Positions 55,971 through 64,000 of a stretch of 64,000 nucleotides of DNA are shown in pieces (within the stretch, counting starts at the first letter, position 1; the number at the start of each line of letters is the position of its first letter). The position numbers and the translations under genes are program-made. The notes under the pieces are model-generated. The model did not search any database. It was not told the DNA's origin and saw only the letters and a list, made by a program, of their open reading frames with translations. The DNA comes from Sphingopyxis witflariensis (GTDB lineage Bacteria; Pseudomonadota; Alphaproteobacteria; Sphingomonadales; Sphingomonadaceae), in assembly GCF_002205635.1 (NCBI RefSeq), contig NZ_NISJ01000004.1, positions 1 to 64,000 on the forward strand, written 5' to 3'.

Positions 55971-57536
55971 ATGATCGATCTGGACGCCATTCGGATGTTG
56001 TCGGACATTCCGGCGGCGCAGGCGCGCGCGCGCGGTGACGCGATTGCCGTGAAGTTCGGCGCCCGCGAAACGAGCTTTTCCGCGCTCGATGCGCAGTCGA
56101 ACCGCGTCGCCAACGCGATGGTCGCGGCGGCCATCGTGCCCGGCGATCGGGTGTCGGTGCTCACCAAGAATCACGACGCCTGGTATCCTTTATTCTTTGG
56201 CACCGCGCTGGCCCGGGCCTGCCTCGCGCCGATCAACAATCGGCTGGCGGCGGGCGAAATCGGCTTCATCCTCGGCGATGCGGCACCCAAGCTATTGTTC
56301 GTCGGCGAAGATTTCTTCGACCTCGCGCTGGCGGCCGTCGCCGATCTGGACGCACCGCCGCGGCTGGTCGCGCTTTATGGCGAGCATCCGGCGTTCGAAG
56401 CGTTCGGGGCGTGGCTCGGCGATGCCGCCGCGACGCCGCTGGGCCAAAGCCCCGACCTCGAAGACGACGTCCTTCAGCTTTATACCAGCGGCACGACGGG
56501 GCGCCCCAAGGGGGTCGTTATTGCCAACCGCAACTATCGCGCCTTCATGGAGATGGCGACCCAGATCAATGGCTTTGGTTATGAGGTCGACGAGACGGTG
56601 ATGATCATCATGCCGCTGTTCCACGTCGCGGGCACCAACGTCAGCTTTTCGGGACTCGCGCAGGGCGGGCGGCTGGTGCTGGTCAAGGATTTCGCGGCCG
56701 ACGATGCGATCCGCATGATCGAGGAGGAAAAGGTCGCGCACGCCTTTCTTGCCCCCGCGATGATCCAGATGATGTTGCAGCAACCCGGTGTCGGCGAGCG
56801 CGATTATTCGGCGTTGCGCACGATCGCCTACGGATCGTCGCCGATCGCCGAGGATGTGCTGCGCCGCGCGCGTGCGACCTTTGGCTGCGGTTTCGTGCAA
56901 TTTTACGGGATGACCGAATCGGCGGGCGGGGGGACGTTTTTGTCGCCGTCGGCGCATGACTTGCCGGGCAAGCTGACCTCGTGCGGCAAGCCGTGGCCGG
57001 GGGTTGATGTCGCGATCCTCGATGCCGAGGGCCAGCCGCTGGGCGACGGCGCGATCGGTGAGATCGCGATCCGCGGCGGTATCGTGATGAAGCAATATTG
57101 GCAGCGCGATGCCGCGACCGCCGAAACGGTAGTAGGCGGCTGGCTGCTGACGGGCGACGTCGGCTTTCGCGACGCCGACGGCTATTATTTCGTCCACGAC
57201 CGGATCAAGGACATGATCGTGTCGGGGGCGGAGAATGTCTATCCGGCCGAGGTCGAAAGCGCGATCATGGGCTGCCCCGGGGTCGCCGATGTCGCGGTGA
57301 TCGGGATTCCCGACGACCGGTGGGGCGAGGCGGTGAAGGCGCTGATCGTGGCAGCGCCGGGCGAGAGGCCCGATCCCGCCGAGGTCATCGCGTGGGCGCG
57401 GGCGCGGATCGCGGCCTATAAGGTGCCGAAGAGCGTCGAGTTCATCGACGCATTGCCGCGCAATCCGTCGGGCAAGGTGCTGCGGCGCGAACTGCGCGCA
57501 CCCTATTGGGAAGGCCGCGATCGCGCGGTGGGGTAG
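55971..57536 (+). CDS. Acyl-CoA ligase 2 (AMP-binding, acyl/benzoate-type)
   Basis: 521-aa ANL-superfamily enzyme. P-loop LYTSGTTGRPKGVVIANRN, A5 YGMTESAGGG, WLLTGDVGFRDADGYYF and the catalytic lysine in NPSGKVLRREL. It forms an acyl-CoA from a carboxylic acid. GGGAG lies upstream of the ATG. It may activate the next intermediate after ligase 1 or an alternative substrate; the sequence alone does not say which. Confidence 0.92.
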   Translation: MIDLDAIRMLSDIPAAQARARGDAIAVKFGARETSFSALDAQSNRVANAMVAAAIVPGDRVSVLTKNHDAWYPLFFGTALARACLAPINNRLAAGEIGFILGDAAPKLLFVGEDFFDLALAAVADLDAPPRLVALYGEHPAFEAFGAWLGDAAATPLGQSPDLEDDVLQLYTSGTTGRPKGVVIANRNYRAFMEMATQINGFGYEVDETVMIIMPLFHVAGTNVSFSGLAQGGRLVLVKDFAADDAIRMIEEEKVAHAFLAPAMIQMMLQQPGVGERDYSALRTIAYGSSPIAEDVLRRARATFGCGFVQFYGMTESAGGGTFLSPSAHDLPGKLTSCGKPWPGVDVAILDAEGQPLGDGAIGEIAIRGGIVMKQYWQRDAATAETVVGGWLLTGDVGFRDADGYYFVHDRIKDMIVSGAENVYPAEVESAIMGCPGVADVAVIGIPDDRWGEAVKALIVAAPGERPDPAEVIAWARARIAAYKVPKSVEFIDALPRNPSGKVLRRELRAPYWEGRDRAVG

Positions 57537-57552
57537 AGGGCATTTGAGATCA

Positions 57553-57690
57553 GATCCTCCCTGTCGCGAAGCGATGGGGAGGTGGCAGTCGCCGCAGGCG
57601 GCTGACGGAGGGGCTTTGGCGCTGACGTTGCGGCCCCTCCACCACCGCTTCGCGGCGGTCCCCCTCCCCATCGCTTCGCGACAGGGAGGA
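57553..57690. repeat. Long palindromic repeat element, copy C (about 138 bp)
   Basis: Starts gatcctccctgtcgcgaagc and ends cgcttcgcgacagggagga, with internal ggaggggc/gcccctcc blocks. It lies after the acyl-CoA ligase 2 stop. Together with the terminator that follows it fills the 237-bp gap before the VOC gene end; I see no gene there. Confidence 0.9.
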
Positions 57691-57718
57691 AATGTCCGAG
57701 ACAGTCTATCCAGCGAGC

Positions 57719-57751
57719 AAAAAAAAGGGCCCGACGCGAACGCCGGGCCCG
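57719..57751 (-). terminator. Rho-independent terminator of the VOC-GST unit
   Basis: On the minus strand a GGGCCCG...CGGGCCC stem is followed directly by a run of eight T. It lies 23 bases after the VOC stop. Confidence 0.9.
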
Positions 57752-57773
57752 AGGAGTGTTCCTGGGGAAAAAG

Positions 57774-58367
57774 CTATTCGGCGGGAACGGGCGTCCGGCC
57801 GGTGATCATGCCTTCGGCCTTGGTGCCGTCGGCGCGGACCGGGTCGTGCGCGATGTCGCTTTCGTCGAACACCTTGGTCCATGCCGCGAATTCGAGGCAG
57901 ACGCCGTCGGGGTCGAAGAAATAGACCGAGCGGACATAGACGTCGTCGTTCATTTCGGCCGACGACTGGGTTTCCGAATTGTCATGGTTGAGGATCGGGG
58001 TGACCTCGACCCCCTTGTCGACCAGCCGCTGGTAATATTCGTCGAATTTGTCGGCGCGGACGTTGATAGCGATATGGTTCATCGACCCGTGCGCCGACAT
58101 GAAATTGCCGCGCGTCGGCAGCGCTTCGGGCGCCGAGATGCCGGGGACGGCTTCGGGCGCATTCGGGAACCAGAAAAAGGCGAGGCTGTCGCCATTGCCG
58201 ATGTCGAAGAAGAAATGCTGGCCGCGCCCGCCGGGCAGGTCGAGCGTTTTCAACAGCGGCATGCCGAGCGTGTCGCGGTAGAATTCAACCGTCCGTGCCA
58301 TATCCTTGCACACCAGCGCGAGGTGATTGACGCCGCAAAATTCAAATTCGCTATTTGTCGAAGCCAT
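57774..58367 (-). CDS. VOC-family enzyme (extradiol-dioxygenase-like)
   Basis: 197 aa, two-module VOC fold. Metal ligands appear as H15 (NHLALV), H98 (MNHIAIN) and E159 (CLEFAAW), the 2-His-1-Glu set of iron- or manganese-dependent extradiol dioxygenases and of glyoxalase-type enzymes. One VOC domain is shorter than the usual two-domain extradiol dioxygenases, so ring cleavage is possible but not certain. It is the last gene of a unit read after the GST gene, with a strong terminator. Confidence 0.85.
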   Translation of the reverse strand: MASTNSEFEFCGVNHLALVCKDMARTVEFYRDTLGMPLLKTLDLPGGRGQHFFFDIGNGDSLAFFWFPNAPEAVPGISAPEALPTRGNFMSAHGSMNHIAINVRADKFDEYYQRLVDKGVEVTPILNHDNSETQSSAEMNDDVYVRSVYFFDPDGVCLEFAAWTKVFDESDIAHDPVRADGTKAEGMITGRTPVPAE

Positions 58368-58377
58368 GATCCGTCTC

Positions 58378-59004
58378 CTATTCCGGTTTGGTGGGGTTGG
58401 CGCTGGGCCGGCTTTTCATCCGGTCGTACCAGCGGGCAATATGGGTGAGGGCGGGGTCGATCGGCTGACCAACGGTCGCCCCGAAATCGAGGAAAGCGAA
58501 AAGCAATATGTCGGCGAGCGTCAGTCGGTCGCCGGCGATAAAGTCGCGTCCGGCGATCAGCGGGTCCAGCCATTGCAGCCCGTCCTGCGCGATGGCCTTC
58601 AGTCCCGGCGCAGCGTCGGGCAGGCAGCGCATCCGCGGCGCGAACAGCGGCAGACCCTCGGCGTAGCGGAAGCCATTGGTCAGCGGCTCGCAAATTTTGA
58701 GGTCGATGCGGCGCGTCCACATGCGCGTGTTCGCGCGTTCTTCGGGTGTCGTGCCGATCAGCGATGGTTCGGGGTGCAATTCGTCGAGATATTCGCAGAT
58801 CGCCAAAATCTCGGTCAACACCGATCCGTCATCGAGTTCGAGCGCCGGGGTTTGCCCCGCCGGGTTGATGTTTTCGTTAAAGGGCGCGCGCCGATTCTCG
58901 CCGCCGCGCAGGTCGATTTCGACCTGCGGCAGCGTGATGCCCTTCTCCGCCATGAACATCGTCACGACGCGGGGGTTCGGGCCGACGCTATTATAAAGCT
59001 TCAT
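58378..59004 (-). CDS. Glutathione S-transferase family protein
   Basis: 208 aa. Thioredoxin-fold N-terminal domain with LYNSVGPNPRVVTMFMAEKG and NPAGQTPALELDDGSVLTE (glutathione gamma-glutamyl contact), then the all-helical domain with FIAGDRLTLADILLF. It conjugates glutathione to an electrophile or opens/isomerises a ring product. The start at 59004 has AGAGG six bases upstream; other in-frame ATGs up to 59052 reach into the long palindrome and are less likely. Confidence 0.9.
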   Translation of the reverse strand: MKLYNSVGPNPRVVTMFMAEKGITLPQVEIDLRGGENRRAPFNENINPAGQTPALELDDGSVLTEILAICEYLDELHPEPSLIGTTPEERANTRMWTRRIDLKICEPLTNGFRYAEGLPLFAPRMRCLPDAAPGLKAIAQDGLQWLDPLIAGRDFIAGDRLTLADILLFAFLDFGATVGQPIDPALTHIARWYDRMKSRPSANPTKPE

Positions 59005-59035
59005 GGCCATCCTCTCATTCTCATATCTACCACCC

Positions 59036-59074
59036 ATGAGCATAATCGTCAATTAAATTGACGGTTATGCTCAT
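59036..59074. promoter_or_regulatory. 39-bp near-perfect palindrome between CMD and GST genes
   Basis: Arms atgagcataa and cgtcaatt pair with aattgacg and ttatgctcat; 18 of 19 base pairs match around a single central base. It overlaps the CMD-gene stop codon. No T-run follows on the minus strand, so an operator (TetR/GntR-like in size) or an RNA processing hairpin is more likely than a terminator. Confidence 0.7.
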
Positions 59075-59715
59075 TCCTTCGGCCGCGGGGCGCTCAGGAA
59101 GTCGGCGGCGTTGAAGCCTTCGGGGGCCGCGACCTCGACGATCGGATCTTCGCGGGCGTCATATTCCATGCGCAGCGCACGGGTGATCACGGCGTGCATG
59201 TCGTAAAGGCAGGTAATGTAGGTGAATTCGAAAATCTGCTCGTCGTTCCAGAAGCTTTTGAGCTTTTCGAAGATCTCGAGCGGCACGCGCCCGCCGCCTT
59301 GGCTCAGGCAGTCGGCATAGGCGAGGACGGCGCGTTCCTGATCATTATAGCAGTCGGCGACCGCCCAATGCGCGATCGCGGCAATCTTCTCGTCGCTCAC
59401 GCCGAGGCCGCGCAGCGATTTGCAATGCTGCGAGAAAACAAACTGGCTGCCCTTGACCCAGCCGGCGCGGGTCTGGCCGAGTTCGCGCAGCACCGGGTCG
59501 ATCTTGCGCGCGGGGTGGCGATAGACGGCAAAGCCGTCAACGGCATGTTTGAAGATATCGGGCGCGAGCGCGAATACCGTCCACCAGTCGCCGGGGGTGC
59601 CGGTTGCGGTACCGGGCTCGGCGACGGGATCGCGTTCGCCAAACAGGCGGTTGTAATAGGCAAGAACGGTTTCGTCGGTGACTTCCGACCGGGGAACCTG
59701 ACGCAGGACGGGCAT
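59071..59715 (-). CDS. Carboxymuconolactone decarboxylase (CMD/AhpD)-fold protein
   Basis: 214 aa, helical CMD fold. In the region of the AhpD CxxC-xxxH redox motif it reads GSQFVFSQHCK: both cysteines are replaced (S90, V93) while the His (H97) is kept. It is therefore not a thiol peroxidase partner; a lactone decarboxylase- or hydrolase-type reaction remains possible. The start at 59715 fits the family; an extension to 59730 is open and overlaps the SnoaL stop. Confidence 0.78.
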   Translation of the reverse strand: MPVLRQVPRSEVTDETVLAYYNRLFGERDPVAEPGTATGTPGDWWTVFALAPDIFKHAVDGFAVYRHPARKIDPVLRELGQTRAGWVKGSQFVFSQHCKSLRGLGVSDEKIAAIAHWAVADCYNDQERAVLAYADCLSQGGGRVPLEIFEKLKSFWNDEQIFEFTYITCLYDMHAVITRALRMEYDAREDPIVEVAAPEGFNAADFLSAPRPKE

Positions 59716-59726
59716 GGGTTTACTCC

Positions 59727-60125
59727 TCAAACATTCGCAAATTTGCGGAATTCGGCGACGTGCGCCGAATCGAAATATTCGTCGAGGCGGGTGATCTTGC
59801 CGCCTTCGACCTTGCAGATAATCGCGCAGGGCAGGCGGACTTCGCCGTCGTCGTGGACGCGGCGGCCGGTCAGCACATGCTGCTGGACGAAGCCGCCGGG
59901 AAAGACCGTCAATCGGCGGTCGGCATATAGGCGGTCCTTGATCCGCGCGACCATGGCGGTCAGCGTCGCCGCGGTCTGGTCGCGGGTGCCGACCGCCTCG
60001 TCGGTGTTGTGCCAGATCTCGGCATCGGGGGTGAAGGTGGTGCGCATCGTCTCGATGTCACCGGCCTCGATCGCGTCGAAAAAGCGTGTCGCCATCGCGC
60101 GGATATCGACTTCGCTGTCCATCAT
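59727..60125 (-). CDS. SnoaL-like (NTF2-fold) protein
   Basis: 132 aa. NTF2-like cone fold: MATRFFDAIEAGDIETMRTTFTPDAEIWHN start, VQQHVLTGRRVHDDGEV strand, and KITRLDEYFDS end. The family includes ketosteroid isomerase-type and dehydratase enzymes. An aspartate and a histidine in the pocket could be catalytic. Cotranscribed with the MFS and CMD genes. Confidence 0.85.
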   Translation of the reverse strand: MMDSEVDIRAMATRFFDAIEAGDIETMRTTFTPDAEIWHNTDEAVGTRDQTAATLTAMVARIKDRLYADRRLTVFPGGFVQQHVLTGRRVHDDGEVRLPCAIICKVEGGKITRLDEYFDSAHVAEFRKFANV

Positions 60126-60155
60126 CCTCTCCTTTCGCTCATTCGGCGAAATCCC

Positions 60156-61451
60156 TCACTCGGCGAAGTCTTTGTCGAGGTGCCGCGTCATCGCATATTG
60201 CGCGACGCCGGCGGCAACCGCGAAGGGAATGATTGCCATCAAGGCCCAGCGCAGGCTTTCGTCGCCATATTCAGGTTTCAGCGCGTCGCTGATCATGCCG
60301 ACGAACAGCGGTCCGAGCCCGAGGCCGACGATGTTGAACATCAGCATCAGCACCGCTGACGCGGTGGCGCGCGAGCGCGGCGCGGTGAGGTTCTGGACCA
60401 AAGCCAGCGCCGGGGCGACATAGACGATGCACGCCGCCATCGGGATCAGCATCAGCGCGAGCGAAAGCTGCCAGCTGTCGACGAGCAGCGCGGCGATAAA
60501 GGTCGGGACCAGTACTGCGGCGGCGATCGCCGGGATGGTGCCATAGGCGCGCGGCGATGTGCGCGCCGCGCGGCTGACCAGCCAGCCGCCGCCCAAAATG
60601 CCGACGCCAAAGGTGATGCCGGCGGCGGGCGCGAACCAGGTCGACATCGCGGATAGCGGCATCCCCTGCACGCGCATCAGAAAGGCTGGAATCCAGTTGA
60701 GCATGCCATAGCTGACGAACGCCGCCATCCCGCTGCCGACCATCACCATGCGCAGCGAGCGGCGCTGCGCGAACATCGCGAGCGTCTGTCCGATCGGCAG
60801 CGGTGCATCGGCTTCCGCCCGTTTGTCCATCTGGCCTCGTGCGGGTTCACGCACCAGCCAGATGAGCAGCGGCGCAACAATGATGCCGACTGCGCCGATC
60901 ACCAGGAAGGCGCCGCGCCAGCCGATATGCGCCGCCGCCCACGCGCCGAAGGCCGCGCCGACGAAGACGCCGAAGGGGCCGTTGAGCGTGAACAGGCCGA
61001 TCACCAGCGGGCGCTGCGCGGGCGGATAATAATCGGCGAGCACCGACAGCGACGGCGCGGTGCCGCCGGCCTCGCCTGCGCCGACGCCAAAGCGCATCGC
61101 GGCGAGCTGCCAGAAATTGGAGACCATGCCGCAGGCGGCGGTGAAGCCGCTCCACACGACGCAGGCGATGCCGATCAGCTTGATCCGATTCCAGCGGTCG
61201 GCGACCATCGCCATGGGGATGCCCATCGCTGCATAGAAGAGCGCGAAGGCGAGGCCGGTGAGCAGCCCGAACTGGGTGTCGCTGAACTGCATGTCGGCGC
61301 GGATCGGTTCGACGAGGATCGACAGAAGCTGGCGATCGACGAAGTTGATCGTGCCGACGAGGAAGAGCATGGCCAGCGCAACATTGCGCCGCAGCGCAAG
61401 GCCGCTGTGCGACGGTGCGGCGGGTCCGGCGAGGACGGTGGCCTCAGTCAT
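60156..61451 (-). CDS. MFS transporter
   Basis: 431 aa with 12 predicted membrane spans. The family motif after helix 2 reads GIPMAMVADRWNRIKLIGI. This branch includes aromatic-acid and hexuronate-type proton symporters. It probably imports the island's substrate across the inner membrane. GGGGAG lies just before the ATG at 61451. It is the first gene of the unit MFS-SnoaL-CMD (and perhaps GST-VOC) and has an operator-family site 42 bases upstream. Confidence 0.92.
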   Translation of the reverse strand: MTEATVLAGPAAPSHSGLALRRNVALAMLFLVGTINFVDRQLLSILVEPIRADMQFSDTQFGLLTGLAFALFYAAMGIPMAMVADRWNRIKLIGIACVVWSGFTAACGMVSNFWQLAAMRFGVGAGEAGGTAPSLSVLADYYPPAQRPLVIGLFTLNGPFGVFVGAAFGAWAAAHIGWRGAFLVIGAVGIIVAPLLIWLVREPARGQMDKRAEADAPLPIGQTLAMFAQRRSLRMVMVGSGMAAFVSYGMLNWIPAFLMRVQGMPLSAMSTWFAPAAGITFGVGILGGGWLVSRAARTSPRAYGTIPAIAAAVLVPTFIAALLVDSWQLSLALMLIPMAACIVYVAPALALVQNLTAPRSRATASAVLMLMFNIVGLGLGPLFVGMISDALKPEYGDESLRWALMAIIPFAVAAGVAQYAMTRHLDKDFAE

Positions 61452-61492
61452 AACACTCCCCAAAATCAGCGATTCTTGTCGTTGGAAAAATA

Positions 61493-61506
61493 CTTAGATA
61501 TTTAAG
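61493..61506. promoter_or_regulatory. Operator-family palindrome upstream of MFS transporter
   Basis: cttagatatttaag matches CTTAGnATnCTAAG with one non-paired position. It is 42 bases before the MFS start. Confidence 0.72.
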
Positions 61507-61539
61507 CTTATCTGTCAATCAGCTTTACGATGGCCGGAA

Positions 61540-61575
61540 AAAAGCCCCCCTGTCCAGCAGGACAGGGGGGCTTTT
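61540..61575 (-). terminator. Strong rho-independent terminator of the last TonB receptor
   Basis: A perfect 16-bp stem (aaaagcccccctgtcc with its complement, loop agca). On the minus strand it ends in a run of T. It closes the receptor gene that ends at 61620. Confidence 0.95.
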
Positions 61576-61619
61576 GTTCAGGCATGCCGGCGCCGGACGT
61601 CAAGTCCGGCGGCAACGGA

Positions 61620-63974
61620 TCAGAAGCTGGCGCCGAGCGTCAGGCCAAAGGTCCGCGGCGCGCCATAGAAGCGCTGGTTGAAGAATTGCGCGGTCGGGGT
61701 GAAGGCCGACACATAGGTTTTGTTGGTCAGATTCTTGCCCCAGAGCATCGCCCGGAAACGCGCATCTTCGCTTTCCCAGCCGATCGAACCATCGACCAGC
61801 ACGAAATCGCCAGTGCGTCCGCCGGCCTCATTGGCGACCGACGAATAGAAGACGCTGCGATACAGCGCTGCCGCGCGGAACGACAGATTGCCAGCGCTGC
61901 CGAGCGGCACCGTATATTCGGCCGAGGCCTGCGTCTGCCATTTGGGGGCACGCACCAGTTTCAGGTCGGTGTGATCGACGTCGACCAGATAGGTGCCATT
62001 CGGCAGTGCGGTGACGTCGCCGCATGTGGACACCGGCGGTGTCGGAAAGGCTGATGGGCCGTCGATGTCGGCGCAGAAGTCGGTATATTTGGCGTCGAGA
62101 TAGCCAATATTGGCCGACAGGCGAAAATTCTGCGTCGGCTTCAGCGTCGCTTCCAGTTCCAGCCCCTTGGTCGTCGCCGCGCCGATGTTCAGCTGCGCCG
62201 TTTCCTGCCCCGATGCGACATTGGGGTTGGGGAAGAAGACGCCGAATTCCAGCTGCTTGAACTTGGTGACGAAGCCGGTGAGGTTGAGACGCAACAGATT
62301 ATCGAAGAAATCGCCCTTGAAACCGGCCTCGAACAGCTCCGATGTATTGTCTGCGGTCGGTCCGGCGGTCGACGGCGTCGCCGAACGGGCGCCGAAACCG
62401 CCGCCCTTATAACCCTGGCTATATCCCGCATAGACCATGACATCATCGGTCAGGCGATAGTCGACCCCGGCCTTGAACGACATGCGGTCGCGATTATAGC
62501 CGAGTTTAAATGCTTTGCCCGCCGCGAGGTTGGTGTTGGCGATCACTTCCATTTCGGCCAACGACTTGACCGTTTCACGCGTGGTGAAAAAGACGGGCGA
62601 CAACAGGGTTCCGGTCGGGTCGCGGAAATAATCCTTCGATTCCCAGCTTTGACGGATGCCGAAGGTCACGTTCAGCCGGTCGGTGATGCCATAGATGGCC
62701 TGCCCGAACAGCGCCTTCGCAGTATTGTCCTGCTCCACATAATCCTGGCTGCCAAAACGCAGCGTCGGAGCGAGCAGCACGGGGAGCGTCGGGAAGGCCT
62801 GCGCCAGTTCAAAGCTCTGCTTCAGATAATAGCCGCCCAAAACCAGGTTGAGGCGCGCCAGCGCATCGTCGCGGTCCGAAAAATCGGATTGCAGACGCAA
62901 TTCCTGACTGAACTGGCGGTGCGACTGGACGCGGAAGGTCGGGAAGAAGAATTTCTCCGACTGGTCGTAGTCGCTGTCGTTGAAATCGTCGGTTTCGATA
63001 TAACCGGTGACCGACTTGAGCTCAACCGAACCCAGGTCGAGTCCGACATTACCGATAAAGCCCAGTTGATCGGTATCATGATGGGCAGAAAAATCGCGAC
63101 CGATCGTGAAGGCACCGTCATCGGGCTCCTCGAAGCCGAAGGCCGTCCACAACAGCTTGTTGCGGTCGGGGCCCGAATCGCCGCCCGGCGCGCTCGACCG
63201 GTCGCGAACGAGAAAGGCCTTCAGGTTGATGTCGAGATTGTCGGTGGGGGTAAAGACAACCGTGCCGCGCAGCGTCAGCCTGTCCTGTCCGCCAATCTTC
63301 TTGCCGTTCAGGCGATTGGTGAAGAAGCCGTCATAGGTTTCCTTGTTCACGACGATCCGCGCTGCCAGCACATCCTCGATGATCGGCATGTTGACCGCGG
63401 CGCGCGCGTCCATGCGGCCATAATTGCCGACGGTGACTTCGGCCTGCACGCCCCAGTCGCGGCCCGGGTTTTTGGTATAGGCGGCGATGCCGCCGGCGAG
63501 CGAATTTTTGCCGAACGAGGTGCCCTGCGGCCCGCGCAGCACTTCGATCCGGTCGAGGTCGAAGGTGTCGAGCATTGTCGCCACCGGGCGCGTCACGAAC
63601 ACGCCGTCGATCGAGATGCCGACCGGGCTCTCCTCGGTCGATTCGATGCCCTGCGCGCCCAGGCCGCGGATGAAGATCGCGGCGGAGTTGGAGAAGGTCG
63701 CCACCGGCTGGATGCTGATGTTCGGGGTCGAGGGGGCAAGGTCGGTGATGTCGCGCGCCGCGATCTTGGTCAGCGCCTCTTCGCCGAAGGCAGAAATGGC
63801 CTGCGGGACATCCTGCAGCGATTCATTTTTGAAACGCGCGGTGACGATGATGTCGTTCGTGTCGCTGGCGGCGGTATCGGCCGGCGCGTCGCTCTGCGCC
63901 ATCGCTGGCGCGGCGCCTGCCATCATCGCGGCACAAGCCACGCCGGACAGCAGAATCTGGTCAAGAAGCTTCAT
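61620..63974 (-). CDS. TonB-dependent receptor
   Basis: 784 aa. Signal peptide ends APAMAQSD. The plug has NDIIVTARFKNESLQDVPQA, IFIRGLGAQGIESTEESP and DRIEVLRGPQGTSFGKNS; the barrel ends LGASF with terminal Phe. GGGAGGG lies five bases before the ATG at 63974. It is probably the outer-membrane importer for the catabolic island together with the receptor at 41153. Its promoter lies largely outside the window. Confidence 0.95.
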   Translation of the reverse strand: MKLLDQILLSGVACAAMMAGAAPAMAQSDAPADTAASDTNDIIVTARFKNESLQDVPQAISAFGEEALTKIAARDITDLAPSTPNISIQPVATFSNSAAIFIRGLGAQGIESTEESPVGISIDGVFVTRPVATMLDTFDLDRIEVLRGPQGTSFGKNSLAGGIAAYTKNPGRDWGVQAEVTVGNYGRMDARAAVNMPIIEDVLAARIVVNKETYDGFFTNRLNGKKIGGQDRLTLRGTVVFTPTDNLDINLKAFLVRDRSSAPGGDSGPDRNKLLWTAFGFEEPDDGAFTIGRDFSAHHDTDQLGFIGNVGLDLGSVELKSVTGYIETDDFNDSDYDQSEKFFFPTFRVQSHRQFSQELRLQSDFSDRDDALARLNLVLGGYYLKQSFELAQAFPTLPVLLAPTLRFGSQDYVEQDNTAKALFGQAIYGITDRLNVTFGIRQSWESKDYFRDPTGTLLSPVFFTTRETVKSLAEMEVIANTNLAAGKAFKLGYNRDRMSFKAGVDYRLTDDVMVYAGYSQGYKGGGFGARSATPSTAGPTADNTSELFEAGFKGDFFDNLLRLNLTGFVTKFKQLEFGVFFPNPNVASGQETAQLNIGAATTKGLELEATLKPTQNFRLSANIGYLDAKYTDFCADIDGPSAFPTPPVSTCGDVTALPNGTYLVDVDHTDLKLVRAPKWQTQASAEYTVPLGSAGNLSFRAAALYRSVFYSSVANEAGGRTGDFVLVDGSIGWESEDARFRAMLWGKNLTNKTYVSAFTPTAQFFNQRFYGAPRTFGLTLGASF

Positions 63975-64000
63975 ATACACCCTCCCAATGGTCCATCGTC

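Overview
The window is a high-GC, gene-dense bacterial chromosome segment. Gene content (leuS-lptE-holA, gyrB, ligase-associated Lhr/PdeM, several large TonB-dependent receptors, MoxR/DUF58/RDD cluster) and the style of the dispersed palindromic repeats point to an alphaproteobacterium of the Sphingomonadales, most like Sphingopyxis or a close relative. This placement is an inference from gene content, not a computed result. I call 57 protein genes and see no tRNA, rRNA, insertion sequence, integrase or CRISPR array.

Left part (1-35 kb) is mostly core genome with a few accessory genes. Positions 1-1000 carry two small genes of lower GC, one a SUKH (SMI1/KNR4) immunity-type protein. Then come a PLP-homeostasis protein, a thiamine-phosphate-synthase-like protein, an outer-membrane barrel, a DUF3576 lipoprotein, and leuS-lptE-holA. 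A TonB-dependent receptor follows, then a DNA-repair pair (PdeM and an Lhr-type helicase) separated by a gene for a two-domain aspartic protease. Next are another low-GC orphan, a VOC-ArsR-SRPBCC operon, glutaminase, an RlpA-like protein, gyrB and two lipoproteins. A DUF4129-DUF4350-MoxR-DUF58-SpoIIM-RDD-nitroreductase operon runs from 30.2 to 23.3 kb. After it come a fused 2-oxoacid dehydrogenase E1 with a FabD-like acyltransferase, and a HerA-like ATPase.

Right part (35-64 kb) is a catabolic island. It opens with a phthalate-type set (Rieske oxygenase, Gfo/Idh/MocA dehydrogenase, 4,5-dihydroxyphthalate-decarboxylase-like protein, MarR regulator), then a sulfatase and a TonB receptor. After these come a convergent leuC-like/leuD-like pair, two more MarR regulators, an FMN reductase and an acyl-CoA ligase. 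A tightly coupled run follows: alpha/beta hydrolase, aminoglycoside-phosphotransferase-fold kinase, enolase paralogue, D-2-hydroxyacid dehydrogenase, and a second alpha/beta hydrolase without its nucleophilic serine. The island ends with a MetE-like zinc thiol transferase, a second acyl-CoA ligase, a VOC enzyme, a GST, a CMD-fold protein, a SnoaL-like protein, an MFS transporter and a third TonB receptor.

The most interesting signals are in the island. A shared palindrome of the form CTTAGnATnCTAAG lies just upstream of at least six transcription units between 43.6 and 61.5 kb, which suggests one regulon under a local MarR protein. The kinase-enolase paralogue-dehydrogenase-hydrolase operon is linked by start/stop overlaps, and two of its enzymes have changed catalytic residues. 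I know no described pathway with this set. Its substrate cannot be read from sequence; uptake through TonB receptors and the MFS transporter, CoA activation and thiol-dependent chemistry are inferences from gene families.
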